This document shows, in pieces, positions 51,849 to 59,537 of a DNA stretch of 63,379 nucleotides. The notes under the pieces are model-generated. The model saw only the letters and a program-made list of their open reading frames with translations, was not told the DNA's origin and made no database searches. Source of the DNA: Deltaproteobacteria bacterium (GTDB taxonomy: Bacteria > Myxococcota_A > Polyangia > JAAYKL01); NCBI GenBank assembly GCA_028713995.1, contig JAQTNF010000011.1, positions 1 through 63,379 of the forward strand, given 5' to 3'. Both the position numbers and the translations under genes were made by a program. Positions within the stretch are counted from its first letter, which is position 1, and every line of letters starts with the position of its first letter.

Positions 51849-52307
51849 CTACGAGGGGTCGTCCCGTGACGTGAGGATGCGGACATCGATCAGATCTTGC
51901 TCGCGACCGGCAGCACGCTTGTTGGCGATGAGATCGTCGCGGTGGATGACAAGGAGAGGCGTCCCCTGGTACTCGCTTTCGATCTTCCGCGCGAAGGCCG
52001 CGTCGAACTCCACGCCGTCGATGGAAGTCACGAGATCGATGCGGTTCGGCGGAAGGCCAAGCTGGATCACGCGGCCGGGCGCGCAGAAATCCTCGGATGC
52101 GAGGCCCACATCCTCGAACCCGAAGTCGAAGAGCGCAGCGAGGATGCGCGCCGCGTTCCCTTGTGTGGGGCGAACCCAGAAGTCGATGTCCTTGGTGAAC
52201 CGGGGCCAGCCGTGGAAGGCGAGGGCATGGCCTCCCACGAGGAGATACTCAACGCCCCTTGCGCTCAAGCACGCGATGAACTCTTTGAAATCCCGGCTCA
52301 GGCTCAT
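51849..52307 (-). CDS. AbiEii/DUF6036-like nucleotidyltransferase
   Basis: 152 residues, soluble. The fold motif GGHALAFHGWPRFTKDIDFWV has the GG ... H-G and the acidic DID pair of minimal nucleotidyltransferases, then RIDLVTSIDGVEF with the third acidic site. These proteins often serve as toxins in type IV-like pairs with a small upstream partner. The upstream gene at 52249-52470 overlaps its start by 59 bases. Toxin function is not shown here. Confidence 0.75.
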   Translation of the reverse strand: MSLSRDFKEFIACLSARGVEYLLVGGHALAFHGWPRFTKDIDFWVRPTQGNAARILAALFDFGFEDVGLASEDFCAPGRVIQLGLPPNRIDLVTSIDGVEFDAAFARKIESEYQGTPLLVIHRDDLIANKRAAGREQDLIDVRILTSRDDPS

Positions 52308-52470
52308 TTCTCATCCTCAGGTACTCGATCACGCACTCTCTCACGGCGTCGAGCCGCTCCTGCGGGGTGAGCGCGAGCCAGTACTCCAGATCGGCCTTCT
52401 CGGCCTCTGCGTGGGAGCGGAACATCCGGACGACCCGCCGTCCGGATCGGACATCGGAATGGCTCTCCAT
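52249..52470 (-). CDS. Small partner protein of the nucleotidyltransferase (antitoxin-like)
   Basis: 73 residues from ATG 52470 (a GTG at 52488 is also in frame). Pattern RMFRSHAEAEKADLEYWLALTPQERLDAVRECVIEYL then RVHRVLERK, a form often found just upstream of DUF6036/AbiEii-like nucleotidyltransferases. It is helical and acidic/basic mixed. The 59-base overlap with the downstream gene implies coupled translation. Confidence 0.55.
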   Translation of the reverse strand: MESHSDVRSGRRVVRMFRSHAEAEKADLEYWLALTPQERLDAVRECVIEYLRMRNEPEPGFQRVHRVLERKGR

Positions 52471-52504
52471 CGAGGATGAGCATACCACGAAAGGCAGATC
52501 TTGT

Positions 52505-53479
52505 TCAGTCGCCGAGCACGTGCGCGAAGATGAGCGGCGCGATGACCGCCGCGTCGGAGTGGATGACGAAGCGCGGGGTCTTGGGGTCGATCTTGAACCA
52601 GGTGATCTTCTCGTTCGGCATGGCGCCCGAGTACCCGCCGTACGACGTGGTGGCGTCGGTGATCTGGCAGAAGTAGCCCCACAGGGGCACGTCCTTCTCG
52701 AGATCCTGCACGATGAGCGGCACCGCGCAGATGGCGAAGTCGCCCGCGATGCCGCCGCCGATCTGGAAGAAGCCGATCTCGCCCTTCTTCACGGTCTCGA
52801 GATACCACTCCACGAGGTGCTGCATCTGCTCGGTGCCGCTCCGGAGCATGCCGTGGCCCGGCACCTCGCCCTCGATGATGCGCGCGGTGAAGATGTTGCC
52901 GAGCGTGCAGTCCTCCCACCCGGGCGTGTACACCGGGATGCCCGCCTCGCACGCGGCCAGCAGCCACGAGCTCTCCTTGGGGATCTGGTAGTGCTGCTCG
53001 AGCCGGCCCGAGAGCAGGATCCTCTTGAAGATCTCGAACGGGAAGTAGCGCTTGCGCTCCTTGTGGGCGAGCCGGCACTCGTCCATGAACTCGCGCTCCA
53101 GGTGGCGGAAGACCGTCTCGGGGATCGCCGTGTCGGTCACGCGGTTGAAGCCCTGGTCTCGCAGCTTCGTCTCGTCCTCGGGCGACAGGTCCCAGTAGTT
53201 GGGCAGGATCGCGTACTCGTCGTGCGCCACCAGGTTGAAGACGTCCTCCTCCATGTTGGCGGCCGTGCACGAGATGGCGTGGATCTTCCCGGCGCGGATC
53301 ATGCGCGCCAGGATGATGCCGAGCTCGCCCGTGCTCATGGCGCCGGCCATGGCGAGCATCATGCGGCCGCCCTTGTCGACGTGCGCCTCGAAGCCCAAAG
53401 CCGCGTCGAGTGTCTCCCTCGCGTTGAAATGCCTGAAATGCTTCTCCATGAAGCCCGACACCGGGCCTTTCGCTGACAT
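52505..53479 (-). CDS. Deoxyhypusine-synthase-like protein, catalytic Lys replaced
   Basis: 324 residues, DHS superfamily (PF01916). The NAD and spermidine pocket motifs are present: AGAMSTGELG, ISCTAANMEED and CQITDATTSYGGYSGAMPNEKITW. The region aligned with the nucleophilic Lys of eukaryotic/archaeal DHS (GGGVVKHH) here reads GGGIAGDF, so Lys is replaced by Gly. Bacteria have no hypusine; DHS homologues in bacteria are linked to polyamine metabolism, and its partner is not known here. It is divergent from pyrC with about 90 bases between. Confidence 0.78.
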   Translation of the reverse strand: MSAKGPVSGFMEKHFRHFNARETLDAALGFEAHVDKGGRMMLAMAGAMSTGELGIILARMIRAGKIHAISCTAANMEEDVFNLVAHDEYAILPNYWDLSPEDETKLRDQGFNRVTDTAIPETVFRHLEREFMDECRLAHKERKRYFPFEIFKRILLSGRLEQHYQIPKESSWLLAACEAGIPVYTPGWEDCTLGNIFTARIIEGEVPGHGMLRSGTEQMQHLVEWYLETVKKGEIGFFQIGGGIAGDFAICAVPLIVQDLEKDVPLWGYFCQITDATTSYGGYSGAMPNEKITWFKIDPKTPRFVIHSDAAVIAPLIFAHVLGD

Positions 53480-53570
53480 GGGAACGCCTCCTCGCTCGCG
53501 CGAAACGCGCGGGAGACCGTTCCTACCACGCCTCTTTGGGGGCGTTCAAGGCCCGTGGTATCATCGCGGC

Positions 53571-54836
53571 ATGGCACTCGCCATCACGGGCGGACGCATC
53601 ATCGACCCTTCGCGGCGGATTGACCGGCCGGGAGATCTGGTGATCGAGGGCGACACGATTGCGGGAGAGAGGCTCGCCGCGAAGGGCGCCGAGAACATCG
53701 ACGCCACGGGGCTGTGGGTCGTTCCCGGGCTCATCGACGCGCACGTGCACCTGCGCGAGCCGGGCGACGAGCGCAAGGAGACGATCGCCACGGGCCTCGC
53801 CGCAGCGGCTGCCGGCGGCTTCACCGCTGTCATGGCCATGCCCAACACGCGGCCGGCCAACGACTCGACCGAGGTCACGCGTTTCATGATCGACAAAGCC
53901 GCGTTCTTGGGAGGAACGAGGCTCTACCCGGTGGCTGCGATCACGCTCGGACGCCACGGACGTGAGCTCGCGCCGTTCGCAAAGCTGGCGGCGGCCGGGG
54001 CCGTGGCGTTCTCGGACGACGGTTCGGGGGTGGCTGATGCAGCCATCATCGAGCAGGCGCTCACCCTGGCGCGCGATCTGGGGCTCGTCGTCATCGAGCA
54101 CGCCGAGGACCCCTCCCTCTCCCGCGGCGGCGTGATCCACGAGGGCGAGGTCTCTCGCAGGCTCGGCGTGCCGGGCTGGCCGGTCGAAGCCGAGGAGCGC
54201 ATGGTCGAGCGCGATCTGGCGATCGCCGAGCGCCTGGGTGCCCGCCTGCACGTGGCGCACGTCTCGTCCGCGGGTACGGTGCGGCTCGTTCGCGAGGCCC
54301 GGGCACGCGGCGTACGCGTCTCCACCGAGGTCGCGCCGCACCACCTCATGCTCACGGACGAGGACGTTCTCGCGCACGGCCCCATGGCCAAGGTCAACCC
54401 GCCGCTGCGCTCCGCGGAGCATGTCGCGGCCTGTCGCGAAGGGCTCGCGGACGGCGCCATCGACATGGTGGCCACGGACCACGCGCCCCACACTGTCACG
54501 GACAAGGAAGGTGGCCTGCTCAAGGCCGCGTTCGGGCTCGTGGGCCTTGAAACCGCGGTGGGCCTTCTCCTCCAGCTCGTGGAAGAAGGCGTCCTCACGC
54601 CGCCGCGCCTCGTCGAGGTCATGAGCTGTGCGCCCGCGCGCGCCTTCGGGTTGCCGGGCGGCACCCTGGCGCCGGGCTCGATCGCGGACGTGACCCTCAT
54701 CGATCCGGCCGCGCGGCACGTCGTGGATCCGTCCACCTTTTGCTCGAAGGGTCGCAACACGCCCTTTGCGGGCCGACGGCTTCCTGGCCGCGCCGTGCGC
54801 ACGATCGTGGCCGGCCGCACCGTGTTCGTGGCGTAG
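53571..54836 (+). CDS. pyrC: Dihydroorotase
   Basis: 421 residues, amidohydrolase of the class I (PyrC/AllB-like) dihydroorotases. Metal ligands visible: DAHVHLREPG (His-x-His), FSDDGSGV (Asp), VIEHAEDPSL (His), HVAHVSS (His) and VATDHAPHT (Asp). MAMPNTRPANDS is family specific. It converts carbamoyl-aspartate to dihydroorotate in pyrimidine synthesis. It ends in GRTVFVA just before the likely terminator. Confidence 0.93.
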   Translation: MALAITGGRIIDPSRRIDRPGDLVIEGDTIAGERLAAKGAENIDATGLWVVPGLIDAHVHLREPGDERKETIATGLAAAAAGGFTAVMAMPNTRPANDSTEVTRFMIDKAAFLGGTRLYPVAAITLGRHGRELAPFAKLAAAGAVAFSDDGSGVADAAIIEQALTLARDLGLVVIEHAEDPSLSRGGVIHEGEVSRRLGVPGWPVEAEERMVERDLAIAERLGARLHVAHVSSAGTVRLVREARARGVRVSTEVAPHHLMLTDEDVLAHGPMAKVNPPLRSAEHVAACREGLADGAIDMVATDHAPHTVTDKEGGLLKAAFGLVGLETAVGLLLQLVEEGVLTPPRLVEVMSCAPARAFGLPGGTLAPGSIADVTLIDPAARHVVDPSTFCSKGRNTPFAGRRLPGRAVRTIVAGRTVFVA

Positions 54837-54850
54837 CCGGCGGTTTTTTT
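54810..54850 (+). terminator. Likely rho-independent terminator of pyrC
   Basis: GCCGGC (54810-54815) and GCCGGC (54836-54841) can pair, with CGCAC/GTGGCG adding to the stem, directly followed by GG and seven T (54844-54850). The stem starts inside the last codons of pyrC. The convergent gene remnant begins 19 bases later. Confidence 0.55.
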
Positions 54851-54868
54851 CGCAGACTTGCTCCGGGC

Positions 54869-56118
54869 TCAGGAAGCGCCGCCGTCGCAGTCCGAGACCT
54901 GCGTGAGGCAGCCGATAAGCAGGCTCTCGCCCCTGACCGCCTGCTTCGCGGCATCGGTCATGCGTGCGTTGTACATGCACGATGGAAGACACTCGATCCC
55001 GGTCGCTTCGGGATACGCGTCGCCGCACGCACGCGGGCAGTCGCGGCATCCCTCGTCGTCGCAGTCGGTCATTCCGTCGCGGTCGTTGTCCACGCCGTCG
55101 CGGCAGGCATCCTCGGAGCTCTCCGAGAAATTTTCGCAGTAGTACCAGCCCATGTCGTCCTGCGAGATCTCGGTTTCGGCCAAGGAGCAGTCCAGATCCG
55201 CGGGCAGCTTGGGCAGCGGGCAGAAGACGCGGGTCTCTTCCCGGCCGGTCGTCTCGTTGGTGATCTTCTTCGTGATCGGGGTGGCCTTCCATGGGCACGA
55301 GGTCGGCGTGACGGCCTTGTCCACGCCGAGGATGAGCTCGGCCACCACGTCGCACTTGGCGGTCTTGGTCGCGGGATCCCAGTCCATGGGCTCTACCCAG
55401 CACGAGGGGGCGAAATGCGCCGCGATGAGCTTCGCGATGTCGCGCATGGCAGGGCTCCAGTCCGGGTTGCAGATCGACGAGACGTAGCCCGCAGCGCCGA
55501 ACCCGTCGGGCGGGTTCGCGGTGGCGAGCTCCACGTAGCGACGGCCCGGCCGCGCCTTGACGAGCGGGGCGTCGTCGGGACCGCGCGTGCAGACCGGCGC
55601 GTAGGTCTCGATGGATCCGCCGTCGGGCAGCCCCTCTGCGACGATCCGGTGCTGCATCCTGGCGTCATCGAGGCAGCCGGATATCCTGTTGCCCGGTCCC
55701 TCGCAGGGTTGATCCGGACCCGGCGTGGCCGGATCGTACGGCACGCCCACGAACGCACCAAACACCACCGCATCGGCAATGCCGCCCTTGAGCGCGCGGA
55801 ACGTGGCGTAGTAGCTGCTCGTCGGAAACAGGAACTGCGGGTTCTCGCCGCACGCGATGGCGATGCGCCGCGGGTCCTTGAACTCGGCCGAGCCGAAAAG
55901 ACCGGGACCGTCCTGCATGGAGCAGTCGTCTTCGTCGCTATGGAGCGCGAGTTGTCCACGACGATGAGGAGGTCCACGCCGGACGGGCCGCACCCGCACA
56001 TGGGCTGGGTCTCGTGATACTCGAACCGCGCCGGGCAGGTTCGCCCGGGCTCGCGATCTGCGCAGCTTGCGGCCGCGAGAAGCCATAGGACCGTTGCACA
56101 CGCCATCGTCATCCGCAT
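54869..56118 (-). pseudogene. VWA/Ca-loop lipoprotein with 595-bp internal deletion
   Basis: Paralogue of the adjacent gene at 56212-58290. The start ATG 56118 (GGAGG ahead), signal peptide and lipobox AAASC are intact, and the first VWA strand LLIVVDNSRS with its MIDAS start is present. At 55939/55940 the frame jumps: bases run from the serine codon of the MIDAS into the sequence for SDEDDCSMQDG of the paralogue. Relative to the paralogue about 595 bases (198 codons plus one base) are missing. This removes most of the VWA domain and shifts frame, so translation would end early. The rest (about 350 residues, with DNDRDGMTDCDDEGC calcium loops) is well conserved. Confidence 0.8.
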
Positions 56119-56211
56119 GGGTTTTCCTCCCGAACGGACGGTGTGCAAGAAGCCGGCCACCCTTCCCCGGATGGACAAACCAGGCTCAGACTTGGCTGGT
56201 GAGGAGAAGAG

Positions 56212-58290
56212 CTACAAAGTGCAGCCGACGAGCAGCTGGGCCTGGTCGCAGGCGTCGGGCAGCTTGTTCTTGCTCGAGCCCGGGCAGTTCTCGAACGTCG
56301 CGGGATCGATCTTGCACGGCTTGCCCTTGGCTCCGGTCATGGGACAGCAGTTGGCGTCGGCCATGTGCGGCGTGCCCTTTTTCTTGTCCGTGATGTTGGA
56401 GCAGTCCCACACGCCGTTGCCGTCGTTGTCCTTGCCGTCCGTGCACGACTCGACCGTGTTCTCCTGGCAGTTGGGATCCGTGAACGAGAACTGTTGCAAG
56501 CACTGCACCGACAGGTTCTTGCCCCTGACCATCTTCTTGGCCGCGTCGGTCACGCGCACGTTGAACTTGCACGAGGCCAAGCAGTCCTTGCCCGTGGCCT
56601 GCGGGTTCACCTTGCCGCACGCCTGCTTGCAATCCAGGCACTCGGGGTCGTCGCAATCAACAAGCCCGTCATCGTCGTTGTCCTGCCCGTCCTGGCACGC
56701 GTTCTCCGAACCTTCCGTGGCGTCCTGGCAGTAGTACCAGCCCTTCGCGTCCTGGGAGACGTTGGCCTGGGCGCAGTCCAGGGCCGCCGGCAGCTTGGGC
56801 AGCGGGCAGAAGACGTGGGTCTCTTCCCGGCCGGTCGTCTCGTTGGTGATCTTCTGCGTGGTCGGCGTGGCCTTCCACGGGCACGAGGTCGGCGTGACGC
56901 CCTTGTCCTGACCCAGAATGAACTCGGCCACCACGTCGCACTTGGCGGTCTTGGTGGCAGGATCCCAGTCCAGGGGCTTCTCGTAGCACGTGCCCACGAG
57001 GGTCGCGGCGATGAGCTTGGCGATGTCCTCCATGGCCGGGCTCCAGTCCGCGTTGCAGATCGAGTAGATGTAGCTCATGCTCCCGAATCCGTCGGGCGGG
57101 TTCGCGGTGGCGAGCTCCACGTAGCGACGGCCGGGCCGCGCCTTGGTCACCTCGGCGTCGGCCGGGCCGCGCGTGCACGCGGGTTTGTATTGCGCGTAAG
57201 TCCCCGACGCGCCCTCCTCTTGAATCACGACGAGCTTCATGCCCGGGGCGTCGAGGCAGCCGGTGATGGTGTTGCCCGGCCCCTGGCAGATCCCGTCCGC
57301 GCCGGGCTTGGTCTCATCGTAAGGCACGCCCACGAACGCGCCGAACACCACCGCGTTGTCCACGCCCTTCTTGAGCGCCTTGAACGTGGAGTAATAGGAC
57401 GTTGCCGGAAACAGGTACTGCGAATTCTCGCCGCACGCGATGTTGACTTCATCACCTTTGAATTCAGAGGAGTTGAAGATCCCGGGACCGTCCTGCATGG
57501 AACAGTCCTCCTCGTCGCTCACGATGATGACAGCGAGCAAGGAGGTCTCGCGGACGAAGAGGTCCTTGTTCAGCTTCACACCGGCCGCGGCCGCGGCGAG
57601 CTGCTGCTCGAACCCGCAGCCGTCCGTGCCGAGCGAGGACAGGCACGCGGTCTGGAACGCGAGGTTGGGGTTGGGCGCGTCGGGCGTGATCTCGGCCCAC
57701 GTGGCCGCGAGCGCGGGGCAGGTCTGGTTGGTGCCGTCGCTGCCCTGGGGCGGCTCGCACCTGCCCTTCTGGGTCTGGGCGTCGATGTTCTCGCAGGTCC
57801 AGTTGGTCGGGCACTGGGTCGCGTCCGCGCACGCGATGACGCCGGGCTGGATGTTGACCGTGCCGTCCCCGTCGTAAGCGCCTCGCAGGAACTTGCCGTT
57901 GTCACCCCATGAGGCAAAACATCGTGTCTTATCATACGCTGGATCACCCTCCGGAGGAACCTGGGCCGGAGCACCATATTGCAGGCCCATGTCGTTACTC
58001 ACGATGGCCACGCGCACGTTGTTCGCGGGCGGGTAAGGCCAACCCGGCAAGGGATTCACGAGCGAGTTGATGAACGGGAAGAACGCCGTGGCCAGGATGG
58101 CCTGCTCCTCGGTCATGGACGCGGAATTGTCCACCACCACGAGCATGTCCACTCCGTCCCAGCCACCCACCATGACCTGCGTCTCGGTCACCTCGGTCGG
58201 CACCGGGCACACCGGTCCGGGCTCCCTGTCCATGCAACCCAGGCCCAGCACCCCGAGCACGAGCACGCCCATCATCCAAAAACGTTTCAT
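56212..58290 (-). CDS. VWA-domain lipoprotein with calcium-loop repeats
   Basis: 692 residues, GGAGGAAGAG ahead of ATG 58290. Lipobox GLGC near residue 19. The VWA-like domain begins VVDNSASMTEEQ (MIDAS D-x-S-x-S, near 53-57) and continues to VIIVSDEEDCSMQDG near 258. It is followed by a long Cys-rich conserved region (PGRRYVELATANPPDGFG, CPWKATPTTQKI) and DGQDNDDDGLVDCDDPEC and DGKDNDGNGVWDC Asp-rich calcium-type loops. The protein is probably on the outer surface and binds metal. It has a broken tandem copy just downstream. Confidence 0.78.
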   Translation of the reverse strand: MKRFWMMGVLVLGVLGLGCMDREPGPVCPVPTEVTETQVMVGGWDGVDMLVVVDNSASMTEEQAILATAFFPFINSLVNPLPGWPYPPANNVRVAIVSNDMGLQYGAPAQVPPEGDPAYDKTRCFASWGDNGKFLRGAYDGDGTVNIQPGVIACADATQCPTNWTCENIDAQTQKGRCEPPQGSDGTNQTCPALAATWAEITPDAPNPNLAFQTACLSSLGTDGCGFEQQLAAAAAGVKLNKDLFVRETSLLAVIIVSDEEDCSMQDGPGIFNSSEFKGDEVNIACGENSQYLFPATSYYSTFKALKKGVDNAVVFGAFVGVPYDETKPGADGICQGPGNTITGCLDAPGMKLVVIQEEGASGTYAQYKPACTRGPADAEVTKARPGRRYVELATANPPDGFGSMSYIYSICNADWSPAMEDIAKLIAATLVGTCYEKPLDWDPATKTAKCDVVAEFILGQDKGVTPTSCPWKATPTTQKITNETTGREETHVFCPLPKLPAALDCAQANVSQDAKGWYYCQDATEGSENACQDGQDNDDDGLVDCDDPECLDCKQACGKVNPQATGKDCLASCKFNVRVTDAAKKMVRGKNLSVQCLQQFSFTDPNCQENTVESCTDGKDNDGNGVWDCSNITDKKKGTPHMADANCCPMTGAKGKPCKIDPATFENCPGSSKNKLPDACDQAQLLVGCTL

Positions 58291-58607
58291 GTCTCTTCCT
58301 CCGCTCGCGACGTCCGTTGATGTTTCGAACCCAGGAATTCTACCTACCCGGAACTTCGGACGCAACCCTTTCTCTATCCCACGATTTTCACTGAATGCAA
58401 TATCCCGGCCACGGGCCCGTCGCCGCTCTTGCTGCCTGGAAATGCCCGGTTTCCGGTCCTGTGCCGTAGGCAGGCCCGCTCCCCTGCGCCACGGATTGCC
58501 AACCGAGGTGCCTTTCGTCGTCAACCCTGTTGGCATCAACAGGCTCATCCTCGTGGCCTCCTGCGTGTTGAGTCGGGCGTGTCGCTGAAAAAGGGGAAAA
58601 AAGAGGT

Positions 58608-58724
58608 GTGCTTCCGGACCGGCCTGGGCGCCGCGGCCACAAGGCGGTGCTTCCGGACCGGCCTGGGCGCCGCGGCCACAAGGCGGTGCTTCCGGACCGG
58701 CCTGGGCGCCGCGGCCACAAGGGC
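58608..58724. repeat. 39-bp GC-rich unit, three tandem copies
   Basis: Copies start at 58608, 58647 and 58686. The unit begins GTGCTTCCGGACCGG and ends GGCCACAAGGCG. The first two copies are identical and the third differs only at its last base or two. The array lies between the VWA lipoprotein promoter and the left end of the transposase element, on a 478-bp gene-free stretch (58291-58768). Confidence 0.9.
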
Positions 58725-58778
58725 CGCGGCAACGATGCTCCTTCGCGGCTCGCGCTACGGAGCACGCCCTACGGGCTG
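58725..58778 (+). repeat. Left inverted repeat of the transposase element, hairpin-forming
   Basis: Imperfect inverted match (about 54 bases) to 59245-59299: both read CGCGGCAACGA inward, have GGAGC and end in GGGCTG. It contains hairpins GCTCC ... GGAGC and GCCC-TAC-GGGC. The stop codon of the transposase lies within it. Confidence 0.65.
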
Positions 58779-59194
58779 TCCGGCTTGGGCTCCCACGCAG
58801 CGACGAACGACCGCTCCTCGTGCTGTCGCCATTGCCCGCGGATGTACTCGCGCAATCCGTGGTTGTCGTCCGGATCCACGGTCGCGCTCCAGACCCCGTC
58901 CTGCCACCCGAACGGTCGATCTGCAAAATGCTCCCGATACTTCCACGCCGCAAAGCCCTTGAGCTGTCCGTACAGGTCGCTGAGCGCCATGGTCGGTCCG
59001 CTCCGCACGAGGAGATGCACGTGGTCGCGATGGCAACCGAACTCCTCGACGTACGCGTCGAGCTCAGCCGCCTTGACGCGGAAGAACCCGAGAAGCGCCT
59101 CGCCGTCCTCGGGCGAGGCGATCAGATGCTCCCTGCGCTTGGTGGAGAAAACGAAGTGATAGAACAGCCGGTGGAACGAATGGCGCTGTCTCAT
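58769..59194 (-). CDS. IS200/IS605-type Y1 transposase TnpA-like
   Basis: 141 residues from ATG 59194, typical IS200 TnpA size. FHRLFYHFVFSTKRREHL at the start is a strand-loop typical of Y1 transposases. CHRDHVHLLV carries the HUH pair (His-Val-His) and LREYIRGQWRQH carries the nucleophilic Tyr. GWQDGVWSATVD matches the GYYVSTVG part of IS200 TnpA. It cuts single-stranded hairpin ends through a 5'-phosphotyrosine. Both gene ends lie next to inverted hairpin repeats and a separate perfect hairpin (59295-59315). No TnpB partner is present. Confidence 0.8.
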   Translation of the reverse strand: MRQRHSFHRLFYHFVFSTKRREHLIASPEDGEALLGFFRVKAAELDAYVEEFGCHRDHVHLLVRSGPTMALSDLYGQLKGFAAWKYREHFADRPFGWQDGVWSATVDPDDNHGLREYIRGQWRQHEERSFVAAWEPKPDSP

Positions 59195-59244
59195 GGCCCG
59201 TAGATGCCCGCCGTATGGACGATGGTCAAGGTCTTCCCGGAACC

Positions 59245-59299
59245 CAGCCCGCCAGGGCTTGCTCCGGAGCGTGCAGCGTGACGGAGTCTCGTTGCCGCG
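59245..59299 (-). repeat. Right inverted repeat of the transposase element
   Basis: Reverse complement resembles 58725-58778 over about 55 bases. The palindromes AGCCC-GCC-AGGGCT and GCTCCGGAGC lie inside it. Together with the left copy it brackets the transposase gene; a compact element of about 575 bp (58725-59299) is likely. Confidence 0.65.
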
Positions 59300-59315
59300 T
59301 CCCTCGTGGACGCGG
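59295..59315. repeat. Perfect hairpin, 8-bp stem
   Basis: CCGCGTCC (59295-59302), loop CTCGT, GGACGCGG (59308-59315). It overlaps the right inverted repeat by five bases and may be the cleavage hairpin of the Y1 element. Confidence 0.6.
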
Positions 59316-59537
59316 CGATCGGATGGCCTGAAAAGCCCGAGCCAATACTCGTCACACTTGTACATTCCCGGGTGCCGGCAACGCCGCTATCGTCCACCTC
59401 ACACAACGTAGCGGACAACAGCATGAGACTGTTCTTCGTTGGCCATTCTTCCCCTCGCTTCGTGAACCGGACGATTATTCTCCCCAATCTACCCACAACC
59501 GACATCGCGCCGGAACGTACAGATGTGACATCGTTCG

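Larger units (their letters stand above)
59195..59537. other. Intergenic region right of transposase
   Basis: Contains the right inverted repeat (59245-59299) and a perfect 8-bp stem hairpin CCGCGTCC-loop-GGACGCGG (59295-59315). From about 59320 to 59537 I see no gene or repeat. Confidence 0.5.

Noticed and set aside
58608-58724. 39-bp array considered as a CRISPR.
   Set aside because: The copies are directly adjacent without spacers.
56212-58953. N-terminal extension of the VWA lipoprotein through the 39-bp repeats to 58953.
   Set aside because: The lipobox signal peptide and ribosome site place the start at 58290; the extension is low-complexity and would cross the repeat array.
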